Positions 1 to 9,039 are shown, counted from the stretch's first letter. The stretch is DNA of 47,200 nucleotides from Methanosarcina sp. (GCF_028693135.1 NZ_JAQUVZ010000024.1:1-47200); one strand, 5' to 3'. Translations and numbers: made by a program. Notes: generated from the letters alone by a model not told the origin.

Positions 1-204
1 TTGTAGGAAATGCTCTTAGTTTTATGTTGTTATTCATTGGATCGAATAACACAAAACAAAGAGCACTTATTTTTATTTATCTACCAAAATGAAGTTCAAA
101 ATAGTGGAAACTGTCAAAGTTAGGATACACTTCACTCAACTTCATTATCGGGGAGTATCTCCACAGTAAACAAAAGAGACTTTGAGAATTTCAAATCAAA
201 GTTG

Positions 205-815
205 CGCTGGCGCACCCCGCCGCAAGCAACGGGGTATGTTCGCGCCACCGCTATTGTTGTAATGGAATATTAAAAATCGAGTATTTTCATTTGCTTATAT
301 GCTTCTTTTTCTTCTTGGTTTCCCTGATTTTGAACATAGTTTTTTATTACATCGGAAGTTGTTCCATCTCCTACTGTTCCAATGTAACCTCCATCACTCC
401 AGAATTCACCACCCCAAAGCTGTTTTTTGATCTCAGGGTATTCTTTAAAGATTTGTCTTGCTGTAATACTTTTTAGAATTTGCATGACTTTTGAAGGAGA
501 ATACCTTGGCTCAGCTCCAACAAAAAGATGGACATGATCACCATCAGTACCAATTGCATCAAACTCAAAACAGTACCTTTCACCAATTTCAAAACAGATA
601 TTTTTCAAAAAGTTGATGAGTTCTATATCTAAAAGAAGATTTTTACGGTACTTCACACAAAAAACCATGTGATATCTAATTTTATAGACACAATGGTTTG
701 CATGCCGTAGTTCCATTTATAGCATAAAGGTAACTAAAATATAAATCAGTTAGTTAACAACGGTTACTGGGGAAGTTTTTCATCCCCGCAGCAAGCTAGC
801 GGGGTATTCGACTGA
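205..815 (-). mobile_element. IS200-type insertion sequence (tnpA only)
   Basis: A single Y1 transposase gene is flanked by short GC-rich hairpins in otherwise AT-rich DNA. Downstream of tnpA, CCCCG (215-219) pairs with CGGGG (230-234), inside an outer TGGCGC/GCGCCA stem (208-213 with 242-247). Upstream of tnpA, CCCCGC (784-789) pairs with GCGGGG (799-804). Subterminal hairpins recognised as single strands are the hallmark of the IS200/IS605 family, which has no terminal inverted repeats and makes no target duplication. No tnpB is present. The exact ends cannot be fixed from the sequence; the limits given enclose both hairpins. Confidence 0.75.
270..716 (-). CDS. tnpA: IS200/IS605 family Y1 (HUH) transposase TnpA
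   Basis: This 148-residue protein is full length for the family. It shows the HUH-type metal motif H61-V-H63 within GDHVHLFV and a candidate nucleophilic tyrosine, Y127, in the helix KNYVQNQ. Family enzymes act as dimers that cut and rejoin single-stranded DNA at hairpin-marked ends, often during replication. The reading frame is intact, so the copy may be active. The start is the only good ATG and has no clear Shine-Dalgarno sequence. The gene sits alone between the two hairpins of its IS; no partner tnpB is nearby. Identification is by motif and general family resemblance. Confidence 0.93.
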   Translation of the reverse strand: MELRHANHCVYKIRYHMVFCVKYRKNLLLDIELINFLKNICFEIGERYCFEFDAIGTDGDHVHLFVGAEPRYSPSKVMQILKSITARQIFKEYPEIKKQLWGGEFWSDGGYIGTVGDGTTSDVIKNYVQNQGNQEEKEAYKQMKILDF

Positions 816-890
816 AAATAAACTTAAAAAAAGGTAAGAAATTAGATTGTAGGTCAGCTGTCCCTACCATCTAATCGCATTTCTTCTATT

Positions 891-3410
891 TTATCTTCTT
901 CTATATAGGAACACTCCAAGCAGCCCGATAATACAGTAAATCATTTCAAATCCAGGCATACTTGTTTTTTCCTTCTGCTCAGAATCCTGTTCAATTTCTG
1001 ATTTTGTATTTTCGTTTTCTTCAGAGTTATCAGATTCATCTTCAGGCTGTATTTCAGTTACATCTTCCGGAGATGTATTTGCCTTCCCTGTTATTGCAAA
1101 GGGAGAGAATCCCGGGGTTTTGGCTTTGAAATACAGGTATTTGTCGTCTTCGTTTACCAGGCTGGCTGGCAGCTGTCCCCATTTCTTATCGTTGTACCTG
1201 TTCAGGACAATGGAAAACTTGTCTATATTTTTATCCTGTATCCAGGATTTTTCAACCTTGAAGCTGATTACCGGGTTTTCGATGTTCTTTTCAGTTGCAT
1301 ACCCACCGTTTCCAACCCATAGGTTAAAGGACTTATAGACCTCACCTGAAGGCAGTTCGGAAACCAGTGAGGACTTACCTTTTAATTGTTCAGCAGTGGT
1401 TGTGATTTTACCTGCGGTCTTCTTAGCATCAAAGCCCACATAAACAACACAGGTTGCTTCCTTCGTGAAATCAAACTTTACAGCTTTTCCGTTTGAAATG
1501 AAGACCTGGGAAAGTTCCTTTACCTCAATATTTCTGGAAGATTCAGGAGAGCCGCCACCGCCACCGCTGCTTTTGCTGCTGCTCTTTCTATCTACATATA
1601 TCAGAATAGTTTTTGTAGCCGGGCCGTTTGCATTATTCACAGTCAGTTTAGCTGTGTAAGTCCCTGTAGAAGTGTATGTATAAACAAAACTTGCTTCGTT
1701 TGAGTCTTCGATGCCGTCATTGTTAATATCCCAGCTCCTCGAGGTTGCATCCTGTGAAAGGTCAGTAAAGAGGACTGAAAGGGGAGCGTAACCACTGGTA
1801 ACATTGACACTGAAGTCTACTACAGGAAGTCCATCATTTTCTTCTTCCTCTTCTTCCAGCACAGTTATATCAACAGTTTTTGAATCCGTGCCGTTCAGGT
1901 TTCTTACTGTCAGATTAGCGTTGTAAGTCCCTGTAGAAGTGTATGTATAAACAAAGCTTGTCTCTTTTGAGTCTTCAATGCCGTCATTGTTAACATCCCA
2001 GCTCCTCGATGTTGCGTTTTCTGAACAGTCAGTAAAGAGGACTGAAAGGGGAGCATAGCCGCTGGTGACGTTGGTGCTGAAAGCTGCTACAGGCAGTACA
2101 TCAATTTCTTCTTCCAGCACAGTTATAACATCAGTTTTTGAATCCGTACCGTTTGAGTTTTTTACTGTCAGGTTAACGGTATAGTATCCTGCTGAGAGAT
2201 AAGTATGCGGTGGATTCTTCTCAGTTGAAGTACCTTCGTCTCCAAAGTCCCAATTCCACGAAGTTGGAGACCCAGTACTGGTGTCATTAAACTGAACAGT
2301 TAATGGGGCATTTCCAGTTGTGCAATCACTGGTAAAACTAGCAACGGGAGTTATCGGTTGAATAACCGTAATTGTTTTAAGCATCGAATCATCGGAAACG
2401 TCATTTTGTACTGTCAGATTAGCCGTATAAGTCCCCGGTGTTGTATATATATGATTAACGTTTGCAGTAGTACTATCAGACCCATCACCAAAATCAAGCA
2501 GTTCAGAAGTCTGGTTGACGCTGTAATCTACAAAAGTTACAGTTTCCCCGACCAGTACATTATCTGAAGAAATTGCGAAATTTGCATTCACATTGGAAAA
2601 TCTGGGGGGTCGCACCCAGGTCGAATCACCCAGTTCTCCCATGGTATAAAATACTCCGCCCTTCTGGTAGGTATAATTTAGAATTTCATCCAGTCTCGCT
2701 GTTGAAGTTTGATAATCTACGGTAACGGTTGGAGTGATTGTATGCCCATATAACACCAATACGTACCCATTATCTATTGCGTGGTCAATCCCGTATTTTA
2801 TAGACTGTAAACTAACATTAGCACTTTCATCTATTTCAACACCATACAGAATTTGAGCATCGTCCCATTTGTAATAAGCCAGTGGGGTTTCATTTACATT
2901 CCCGTTTATAATTGCGGGGGCTCCCGTTCTAAGTGTCCGGAAATATGGACTTATTGTTGCATCAGTAGTATCATTTCTATGAGAATAGGGATATGCAAAG
3001 GTATAAACTGGAAAATCGTAACTGGTAATATCTACAATGTTCGGGAATATTTCCTGGTTTAGCAGTTCCTCAGGAGTGTTATTCCGTAGAAATACAACTG
3101 AATCTGTGTGATTATATCCATGCCCGGATATTTCCCATCCATCCGAATGCAGTGCATTTAGTTCATCTACCAGAGTCTGTGTTGGGATTCTTGAGTGATA
3201 TATTATATTTGTATTCATAGTGCACTTAGCATTATACTTCTCGAATATTGACAAATATTGATAACATTTTTCAGTATTTGCTGTATCGTCCCATGATAGA
3301 GCAATACCTCCGGTATGATTCGTAGCTGCATTAGCAGTGCCAACCAGACTAATTATAAGTATGAGCAATAATCCATATTTTGCATATGGTTTAAAACTGT
3401 GAAATTTCAT
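891..3410 (-). CDS. secreted polysaccharide deacetylase-like protein with four PKD domains and PGF-CTERM anchor
   Basis: The 839-residue protein starts with a signal peptide (about 1-29, ending TANAA). A NodB-like polysaccharide deacetylase domain follows (about 33-255), with SWDD (39-42) in the place of the usual TFDDG motif and the metal-ligand pair H97-x3-H101 in HGYNHTD. Four PKD beta-sandwich domains span roughly 270-610, each with a GD or NDG turn and a YTA(N/K)LTV-like strand. A glycine-serine linker leads to a PGF-pre-PGF domain (about 630-785). The C-terminus has an acidic linker, the motif MPGF, a hydrophobic helix and RRR, a PGF-CTERM signal cut by archaeosortase A, which links the protein to lipid. 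It should sit on the outer cell surface and may act on N-acetylated glycans; activity is inferred. A TATA-like sequence lies at 3451-3460. Confidence 0.9.
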   Translation of the reverse strand: MKFHSFKPYAKYGLLLILIISLVGTANAATNHTGGIALSWDDTANTEKCYQYLSIFEKYNAKCTMNTNIIYHSRIPTQTLVDELNALHSDGWEISGHGYNHTDSVVFLRNNTPEELLNQEIFPNIVDITSYDFPVYTFAYPYSHRNDTTDATISPYFRTLRTGAPAIINGNVNETPLAYYKWDDAQILYGVEIDESANVSLQSIKYGIDHAIDNGYVLVLYGHTITPTVTVDYQTSTARLDEILNYTYQKGGVFYTMGELGDSTWVRPPRFSNVNANFAISSDNVLVGETVTFVDYSVNQTSELLDFGDGSDSTTANVNHIYTTPGTYTANLTVQNDVSDDSMLKTITVIQPITPVASFTSDCTTGNAPLTVQFNDTSTGSPTSWNWDFGDEGTSTEKNPPHTYLSAGYYTVNLTVKNSNGTDSKTDVITVLEEEIDVLPVAAFSTNVTSGYAPLSVLFTDCSENATSRSWDVNNDGIEDSKETSFVYTYTSTGTYNANLTVRNLNGTDSKTVDITVLEEEEEENDGLPVVDFSVNVTSGYAPLSVLFTDLSQDATSRSWDINNDGIEDSNEASFVYTYTSTGTYTAKLTVNNANGPATKTILIYVDRKSSSKSSGGGGGSPESSRNIEVKELSQVFISNGKAVKFDFTKEATCVVYVGFDAKKTAGKITTTAEQLKGKSSLVSELPSGEVYKSFNLWVGNGGYATEKNIENPVISFKVEKSWIQDKNIDKFSIVLNRYNDKKWGQLPASLVNEDDKYLYFKAKTPGFSPFAITGKANTSPEDVTEIQPEDESDNSEENENTKSEIEQDSEQKEKTSMPGFEMIYCIIGLLGVFLYRRR

Positions 3411-4197
3411 CGTGATCAGACCTTTTTAAAAGACAATATGAAATGTTTTCTTTTTAAATAGGGATTCAAAAGTTTCGTTTCTATATTTAAACTGCAAAAA
3501 AGTCTCTTTTTGGTAAATAGAACCCGAATATTCATTTTTAGCTTGATGCAACTTCATTATTATCCTCCGAGTATGTACCTGGTATAAACCTCGTATTTGG
3601 ACTCTGATATGTTCAGAAATGCTCCTTTAATCAGAAGGTAGAATCTTAAAATAATCGTACAGTTTGTTTTCAAGTGGGGAATTTTATTGGTACACTGTGT
3701 TAAGATTGTTTAATAGATTACAATATAACATTCTAATATTTATACTTAAGTTATCAATGTAGTTCGCCCTATTTATGGCATGCTCATGAAGGGGGCAACC
3801 TGTAAAAAATTGATATAGTTTCGAGTGAAAACACTCACATTTAAACCGCCTGGTGGTGCATAACCACTGTCAGCAAGAAAAAACACGGAAAAACTGTTCC
3901 TGTACTGCACGCCCACATAAAAATAAGAAAAAATTGGCTTTGTAGAAAACTTATCCAAATCGGATTCAATAGGCGAAAAACAAATAAGTAACAAATATTT
4001 TCCAAAAAATAGGACTATTTAATTTTACATCCATAGTTGCCGTGTTCATGGGCATACAGTGTACAAATTCAGCGGCACCCATACAAAAAAATTGATTCCA
4101 AACAACAGAACTGGAAAAGTATACATAATTTTTTAAAAGAAAAGAGCAGATGAACTGCTCCAGCTAAAAAAGTAGCAAATTATTTTACAGACCTTTT
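3411..4197. other. gene-free stretch
   Basis: This is AT-rich DNA of about 790 bases. Next to the surface-protein gene it holds a minus-strand TATA-like box (TATTTAAAAA, 3451-3460) and a short leader. The remainder shows no gene with codon structure, no RNA gene and no clear repeat. A 73-codon minus-strand ORF at 3773-3994 has no ribosome binding site or recognisable motif and is not called. Confidence 0.5.
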
Positions 4198-4707
4198 TTA
4201 CTTCCTGTCCTGTTCAGCATTTTTCAGCTTCTCTTCAGTGCTGCTGAGAGTCATCAACCTGCTTTCAACAAGCCCAATCGGAAGGTCTGCACCAAGGGTG
4301 AGCAAGCCGACTTTATCTCCTGCAAGAGTCCTCCCGGGCAGGTCAGGCATGACCTCAAGCCTTTTTCCGACAGGCGTTTCAGAGTATTCGGTTTTGGGCC
4401 CGGAAAGAGGGCTGGAAAGAGAACCGGATACAAGCCCAAGGGCAGAGTCGGAAACCAGCCGTGGGTGAGACTCGGAACACAGACGGGGATTCCCGAGGGG
4501 AGAAAGCCCGAGATCCAGCGTAGGAGATAGCCGGTTGTTAAAGTCAGGTACAAGGCCTCTAAGCTGGTCAAGGTCAGGGCTCGAAAAAGTAGAAGATTCG
4601 TGTGTACGAATGGACTTCACGGCAGGTGACTTTTCACTGTTCTTACGGGCTGCACGGTCAGAAGGGTGCGAAGGTAAAGCGGAATCTTCAGATTTGCGGC
4701 TATTCAT
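4198..4707 (-). CDS. hypothetical protein, Ser/Pro/Leu-rich low complexity
   Basis: The ORF encodes about 169 residues from the ATG at 4707; an in-frame GTG at 4725 would add six residues. The product is rich in Ser, Pro, Leu and charged residues (for example LGLVSGSLSSPLSGPKTEY), with no membrane segment, signal peptide or known motif. The C-terminal part (PVGKRLEVMPDLPGRTLAGDKV onward) looks more like a folded sequence. The same DNA is open in two other frames (4238-4468 plus and 4254-4571 minus), which lowers confidence that any of them is real. This frame is the longest. It is divergent from the nitroreductase gene that follows. No function can be proposed. Confidence 0.35.
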   Translation of the reverse strand: MNSRKSEDSALPSHPSDRAARKNSEKSPAVKSIRTHESSTFSSPDLDQLRGLVPDFNNRLSPTLDLGLSPLGNPRLCSESHPRLVSDSALGLVSGSLSSPLSGPKTEYSETPVGKRLEVMPDLPGRTLAGDKVGLLTLGADLPIGLVESRLMTLSSTEEKLKNAEQDRK

Positions 4708-4846
4708 GGCTTTAAGGATTGTCACAATGGTATATCAATTATACGAGATTCAAACGTCAAGTTTTGGGAACATATTTCGGAATCACAGTAATAGTTAACA
4801 CTAACGTTTATCCATTATAATAATAATTAATGAATGGGGGAATTTT

Positions 4847-5356
4847 ATGGAAACAATGGACGCGATTTTCACCAGAAGAAGCATCCGAAAATACCTGCCA
4901 GACCCAGTCAGCAGGGATATGATTGAGAATATTTTGAAAGCCGGCATGAGTGCACCATCAGCAGGGAATGAACAGCCCTGGCATTTCATTATAATTGACA
5001 GGCGTGATCTCCTTGAAAAAATCTCGGAAATGCACCCTTATGCAAAGATGTTAAAAGGTGCTCCGGCTGCATTACTGATCTGCGCAGACCGGAATACTCC
5101 GAAATTCAAGGATTTCTGGGTTCAGGACTGTTCTGCTGCAAGCGAAAACATGTTACTGGCTGCCCATGCCCTGGGGCTGGGAGCGGTCTGGATAGGAGTT
5201 TACCCGGCTGAAAAACTTGTCACCGGTATCCGGGAATTATTTAAGATCCCAGAGCATGTGACCCCGTTTTCAATAATCTCAATTGGTCATCCGGCCGAAG
5301 AAAAACCAGGAGAGCCCAGGTACGAAGCCTCAAGAATTCATGACAATTCCTGGTAA
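4847..5356 (+). CDS. nitroreductase family protein (FMN-dependent)
   Basis: The 169-residue protein is typical of the short nitroreductase family. It opens with the family signature RRSIRKYLPDPV (about 10-21), where the Arg-Ser-x-Arg segment contacts the FMN phosphate. It continues with APSAGNEQPWHFIII (about 36-50), the flavin-binding loop, and ends with a GLGAVWIGVYP segment and the GHPAEEK motif. Family members are homodimers that use NAD(P)H to reduce nitro compounds, quinones or flavins; the natural substrate here is unknown. The start is fixed by GGGGG at 4836-4840, six bases before the ATG. A strong hairpin terminator follows directly, so the gene is monocistronic. Confidence 0.9.
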   Translation: METMDAIFTRRSIRKYLPDPVSRDMIENILKAGMSAPSAGNEQPWHFIIIDRRDLLEKISEMHPYAKMLKGAPAALLICADRNTPKFKDFWVQDCSAASENMLLAAHALGLGAVWIGVYPAEKLVTGIRELFKIPEHVTPFSIISIGHPAEEKPGEPRYEASRIHDNSW

Positions 5357-5411
5357 AGCCTCTCTAAATACTGGTTATGAAACAGGTTAGATAACTGATT
5401 GGAGGCTTTTT
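5356..5411 (+). terminator. hairpin terminator after the nitroreductase gene
   Basis: AAGCCTC (5356-5362) pairs with GAGGCTT (5402-5408), followed by a T run. The stem starts inside the stop codon of the nitroreductase gene. A second inner pairing (TGGTTAT with ATAAC) is possible. Confidence 0.65.
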
Positions 5412-5479
5412 CTCCCTATTTTTAATCTTTAAGTGCCTTTTTATTTTTCGAAGGGATTTTCATACCTATTTATTGTATT

Positions 5480-5533
5480 AAATGGGAATATACCAGCAAA
5501 TGGGAATATACCAGCAAATGGGAATATACCAGC
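5480..5533. repeat. 18-bp direct repeat, three exact copies
   Basis: The unit AAATGGGAATATACCAGC occurs three times head to tail (5480-5497, 5498-5515, 5516-5533). It is followed by a partly inverted TCCTGGTATTC, so that the last TACCAG can pair with CTGGTA. The array lies about 90 bases upstream of the bactofilin-like gene, in its probable promoter region, and could be an operator or simple slippage. Confidence 0.9.
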
Positions 5534-5620
5534 TAGAATATCCTGGTATTCGTCGGAGTGGTTAACCGGAAAGACTCAATTTAATCGGAAAAATTCACTG
5601 ATACCAAAAAGGTGATTTTT

Positions 5621-6685
5621 ATGGAAAAGAAGTTGGAATCACTACTTATTTTATTCATGATCCTTTTTGCCGTACTGCCTTTTTCGGCAGGTGCCGCTGA
5701 TGAAGAAACCATGCTTAAATATACGAGCTCAGGAAACGTTTTCGGCGGCGGGGATCAACTTAAGATCGATCAGGATATCCCGGGAGACCTGGTCCTTGGA
5801 GGGTCCAGGCTTGAGATAAACGGAAACGTTATAGATGATTTCATCGGCGCCGGCGGAGAACTGATTGTTAACGGGGATGTTTCGGGGAACATCATAGCAG
5901 CCGGAGGCTCGATTCGGGTAAATGGAAATGTTGGCGGAGACCTGGTAGCAGCCGGAGGTCAGATTTTTCTCTCAAAGGACAGCACAGTTGAAGGCGATAT
6001 CCTGCTGGCCGGAGGAGAGGTAACTCTTAACGGGATCATCAATGGAAACGGATCAGTCTCAGCCAGGACCTTCCAGACAGGTGAGGACTTTGAGCTTAAA
6101 GGGGACCTTGAACTTGAAGCCGAAAATCCCCCTTCTGACCTTAAAGATAAGGTAGGGGGAAGCCTGAGCATCATACCCGTAACCAGACAAAACCAGTATA
6201 GAGGTGGAGCTGAAGGTTTCAGTATCTTTTCCTTCATTCTTGGGCTGCTGGCAACTCTTGCCCTGGGCTTTATCCTTATCTACACTTTCCCGGGTTTTGT
6301 AACCGGACTTGCAGAAATTGTAAAGGGCTCAACGTTGAAAGCCGGACTGCTGGGCTTAATGCTCCTTATTTTTGTTCCGGTTCTCTCCGTAATCCTGCTA
6401 ATTACAATGTTCGGGTGGAGTCTTTCTATCCTGCTGATGCTGATGCTGGCACTTGCAGCCCTTATCGCTACAGTACCGGTAAAACTGCTCGCAGGGGAAA
6501 TGATTTACGCTAAGGTCTTTAAAAAAGAAGCCGGGAAAATGATATATTACCTCACCGGAGCGGTTGTATTTGCAATAGTGTATGAAATTCCTTTCCTTGG
6601 AGGGCTAATAAAGTTTATTGCACTGCTGGCAGGGCTGGGAGCACTCGGAATCTGGATTTCAAAGAAGGCAAAGCCGGAAAGTTAA
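5621..6685 (+). CDS. bactofilin-like (polymer-forming) protein with signal peptide and C-terminal membrane helices
   Basis: The protein has 354 residues from ATG 5621; an upstream in-frame GTG at 5612 is part of the AAGGTG ribosome binding site and is rejected. Residues 1-27 form a signal peptide. From about 35 to 165 there are repeated beta-helix rungs of the bactofilin type (DLVLGGSRLEINGNV, DFIGAGGELIVNGDV, NIIAAGGSIRVNGNV, DLVAAGGQIFLS). Four hydrophobic segments follow (about 205-345). Bactofilins polymerise through such right-handed beta-helices. Here the rungs would lie outside the cell or at the membrane face, so a surface scaffold role is more likely than a cytoskeletal one. It is convergent with the sulfite reductase gene, 25 bases away. 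Confidence 0.85.
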   Translation: MEKKLESLLILFMILFAVLPFSAGAADEETMLKYTSSGNVFGGGDQLKIDQDIPGDLVLGGSRLEINGNVIDDFIGAGGELIVNGDVSGNIIAAGGSIRVNGNVGGDLVAAGGQIFLSKDSTVEGDILLAGGEVTLNGIINGNGSVSARTFQTGEDFELKGDLELEAENPPSDLKDKVGGSLSIIPVTRQNQYRGGAEGFSIFSFILGLLATLALGFILIYTFPGFVTGLAEIVKGSTLKAGLLGLMLLIFVPVLSVILLITMFGWSLSILLMLMLALAALIATVPVKLLAGEMIYAKVFKKEAGKMIYYLTGAVVFAIVYEIPFLGGLIKFIALLAGLGALGIWISKKAKPES

Positions 6686-6710
6686 CCGGCTTCCACAAGT
6701 TAAAAGGAGT

Positions 6711-7568
6711 TCAGGGAAGGACTTCTTCCCTGTATTTTTCAATTCCCAGCCTTTCAAGGAGTTCTCCAAACCTCTCTCCGTCAAGGCCTTCTCTCCTGTA
6801 ATACTCAAAGGTTTTTTCAAAGATTGAGAAAAGCTGCTTCTCGTCCGCAAGCTCAAGAAGCTTTGTCCCGTGCCTGGGTTGGCGTCCTGCTTTGCCTCCG
6901 ACAAAGATCGTGCATCCGGTTTTTTCTGCTCTCAGAGCATCTTTCCGGCAGGCTGCAATACAGGCTCCGCAGAGGATGCACTTTTCGGTATCTATGTGGG
7001 CTTTATCTTCCAGGACTGTTATTGCCCCCACCTTACACGCCTTTTCACAGCGCTTGCAGCCGACACAGTTTTCCTCGAGGATTTCAGGTTTTACCGTGCC
7101 CATTATCCCGAAATCATTTTCTTGAGGCCTCATACAGGCTGAAGGGCAGCCGGTAACTGCAATTTTGAGCTTTTTAGGGACAGCTTGTCCAAAATATTTT
7201 TCATCAATCCTGCAAGCCAGTTTCTGGCAATCAATCAAACCGTGTCTACAGACCGTATTCCCCTGGCAGGCAACTACAGCTCTTACCTTCTTACCGGAAG
7301 AGCCTCCTGAAATACCCAGCTTTTCAAGCTCATAGCTGGCTTCTTCCACATCTTCGAGTTTGACAAAAGGAATCTCAATCTGCTGCCTTGAGGTTATGTG
7401 GACATAGCCATAGCCGTATTTCTCGGCTGCATCCGCAATTTCCCGCAGCTTTTCGGCGTCTACATTCCCACTCACGACTTTCAGCCGCATTGAAAACATG
7501 TCTTCCTGCCTCTGAGGCAGAAAACCTTTATTTTTGATTGAAGATAAGTCTATTTTTTTCTCAGCCAT
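6711..7568 (-). CDS. small siroheme/4Fe-4S sulfite reductase-like protein (Dsr-like) with ferredoxin domain
   Basis: The 285-residue protein has an N-terminal ferredoxin-like half domain of nitrite/sulfite reductases (about 20-85). It is followed by the siroheme-[4Fe-4S] cysteines C101-x5-C107 and C141-x3-C145 (in VTGCPSACMRP). A two-cluster bacterial-type ferredoxin domain follows, with C168-x2-C-x2-C-x3-C178 and C197-x2-C-x2-C-x3-C207. This arrangement matches the short single-repeat Dsr-like proteins of methanogens, related to the reductase half of F420-dependent sulfite reductase but lacking its F420 dehydrogenase part. The substrate (sulfite, nitrite or another) cannot be read from sequence; the electron donor is probably a separate protein. 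The gene is monocistronic. Confidence 0.9.
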   Translation of the reverse strand: MAEKKIDLSSIKNKGFLPQRQEDMFSMRLKVVSGNVDAEKLREIADAAEKYGYGYVHITSRQQIEIPFVKLEDVEEASYELEKLGISGGSSGKKVRAVVACQGNTVCRHGLIDCQKLACRIDEKYFGQAVPKKLKIAVTGCPSACMRPQENDFGIMGTVKPEILEENCVGCKRCEKACKVGAITVLEDKAHIDTEKCILCGACIAACRKDALRAEKTGCTIFVGGKAGRQPRHGTKLLELADEKQLFSIFEKTFEYYRREGLDGERFGELLERLGIEKYREEVLP

Positions 7569-7680
7569 TTGAAGTCACTTCACTGCAAGATGCATTAAAA
7601 TTAATGTATATAAAAATTGTGAATGATTCTGCTCTCTGCCCTAATACTGCTTTCTTCCGGAGAAAAGATCTGAGAGAAGC

Positions 7681-8019
7681 TTAGAGAAACGAAAAGACAT
7701 GGAACTGCACAAGTACCATGTAAAGCCCTGTCCCTGCAAAGATGCTGAGCATGGCGTTTCGTTTCCAGAAATGCAGCCCAGCAACAACCCCTATTGTAAA
7801 CAGTTCCGGAACCCCGTATGGAGCTGCAAACCACTGCACATCCTTCAAGCAATAAATGACCAGCAGCAGGAGAATCATCGGAGGCAGGTTTTTTTCAATC
7901 GTAGAAAGTATTGCCGGAGGCTCTCTTGAACCAAAACACAGGAACGGAAGGACTCTTGTAGCAAAGGTTGCAAGGGCTATTACCGCAATGGTTACGAGCA
8001 TCTGCAAAGTACCGGTCAT
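7681..8019 (-). CDS. azlD: branched-chain amino acid export permease, small subunit AzlD
   Basis: The 112-residue protein has four hydrophobic segments and the AzlD-type sequence ALATFATRVLPFLCF near the N-terminus and NLPPMILLLLVIYCLKD in the middle. AzlD pairs with AzlC in the inner membrane to export branched-chain or related amino acids (in E. coli the YgaH/YgaZ valine exporter). The ATG overlaps the azlC stop codon by one base (TGATG) and a GGGAGG sequence precedes it, so the two are translationally coupled. The substrate is inferred from the family. Confidence 0.92.
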   Translation of the reverse strand: MTGTLQMLVTIAVIALATFATRVLPFLCFGSREPPAILSTIEKNLPPMILLLLVIYCLKDVQWFAAPYGVPELFTIGVVAGLHFWKRNAMLSIFAGTGLYMVLVQFHVFSFL

Positions 8020-8786
8020 CAGCTTTCCTCCCGTGCACTATCTTCAACAGGCTTTGCTGCTGCTGCATGAGTCTGTGTATGAGTTTTTCCTGTTCCCTTA
8101 TTAACACGCAGATTTCCCTTCCCCAGTTTTTCCCTGCCAATCAAAATCAGAGTCCCCAGAATGATCGAGATCAGCAGCATATTGTCAGGGCTGAAAAGTA
8201 TCAGAGAGGTGACTCCTGCACCCACCGCGGCTATGAAGGGAAAGCGTACGCTGGAATTGAAATACTGCTCTATGGTCAATACCACAAAGAGTGCAGTCAG
8301 CACAAAAGCCATGCCCTCAAGATTAAGGTCCAGCAGAGAGCCAAGCCCTGCTCCGAGTACCGACCCTGCAATCCAGTAGAGGTGGTCGAGAGCTGCAATG
8401 TAGAAGTAAAACCTTGATTTTGATCCGCCTGTCGGGACTTCGGTTGTGGTGAGGAGGGCATATGTCTCATCAGTTAATGCAAAGATAAGGTAAGGCTTGA
8501 CTTTCCCAACATTGGAAAACTTTTCCAGCAGGGACAGCCCGTAAAAGGCGTGCCTGAGGTTCAGGAGCAGGGTAGCTATAGCAAACTCAGGAAGTCCCGC
8601 CCCTGCAGCAAGTAAAGCTACTGCCAGAAACTGGCCTGATCCTGCATAAATGAGAAGGCTCATAAGGAAAGCATAAATCCAGTGGTATCCGGCACCGTCA
8701 AGCAGGAATCCAAAAGCCATTCCGAGGGGTATGTATCCGAGAAATACAGGAACCGTGGTCTTGAGGGCACTCAGGAAAAGGTCCAT
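8019..8786 (-). CDS. azlC: branched-chain amino acid export permease, large subunit AzlC
   Basis: From ATG 8786 the protein has about 255 residues. The frame is open upstream to 8885, with other ATGs at 8831 and 8801. The 8786 start is preferred because AGGGAAGG precedes it and because AzlC proteins normally begin about ten residues before FLGYIPLGMAFGF. Seven or so hydrophobic helices follow, with the family segments GSGQFLAVALL and LLLNLRHAFYGLSL. Together with AzlD it forms an amino-acid exporter in the cytoplasmic membrane. A possible leader RNA lies upstream at 8974-9033. Confidence 0.9.
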   Translation of the reverse strand: MDLFLSALKTTVPVFLGYIPLGMAFGFLLDGAGYHWIYAFLMSLLIYAGSGQFLAVALLAAGAGLPEFAIATLLLNLRHAFYGLSLLEKFSNVGKVKPYLIFALTDETYALLTTTEVPTGGSKSRFYFYIAALDHLYWIAGSVLGAGLGSLLDLNLEGMAFVLTALFVVLTIEQYFNSSVRFPFIAAVGAGVTSLILFSPDNMLLISIILGTLILIGREKLGKGNLRVNKGTGKTHTQTHAAAAKPVEDSAREES

Positions 8787-8973
8787 ATTACCTTCCCTCA
8801 TTTCGTGCCTTTTTGCCTCCTTTTCAATCATACTATCTCTTCTGTTACCCTTTTGCCATAATTTATTATGAAGAATGAAAAACATAAATTGTATTTATTA
8901 TATTTAAATGTAATTAAAAAATATAGTAACAATTGTCATATTATGGTAAATCTGGATGATTTATTATAATATG

Positions 8974-9033
8974 AAAAAGCCTTTCAAGCTCCCCTGCACG
9001 GCTGGAACTGATCAAGTTCAAAAGGCTGAGTAT
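8974..9033 (-). ncRNA. candidate structured leader or attenuator upstream of azlCD
   Basis: On the minus strand, AGCCTTT (9027-9021) pairs with AAAGGCT (8984-8978) and is followed by five Ts, like an intrinsic terminator. Inside, GAACT (9019-9015) pairs with AGTTC (9009-9005). Between them the sequence contains TGAACTTGATCAG and GCAGGGGAGC, which resemble the 3' half of a TPP (thi-box) riboswitch, but no matching 5' half is present. It lies about 190 bases upstream of azlC on the same strand. It could also belong to the leader of the plus-strand mscS gene or be a simple inverted repeat. Confidence 0.4.
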
Positions 9034-9039
9034 ATTGAT

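Noticed and set aside
3773-3994. 73-codon minus-strand ORF in the gap after the surface protein
   Set aside because: No ribosome binding site, no motif and isolated in non-coding DNA.
6824-7156. Plus-strand ORFs of 77-110 codons
   Set aside because: Antisense to the sulfite reductase-like gene, with Cys-rich and random composition.
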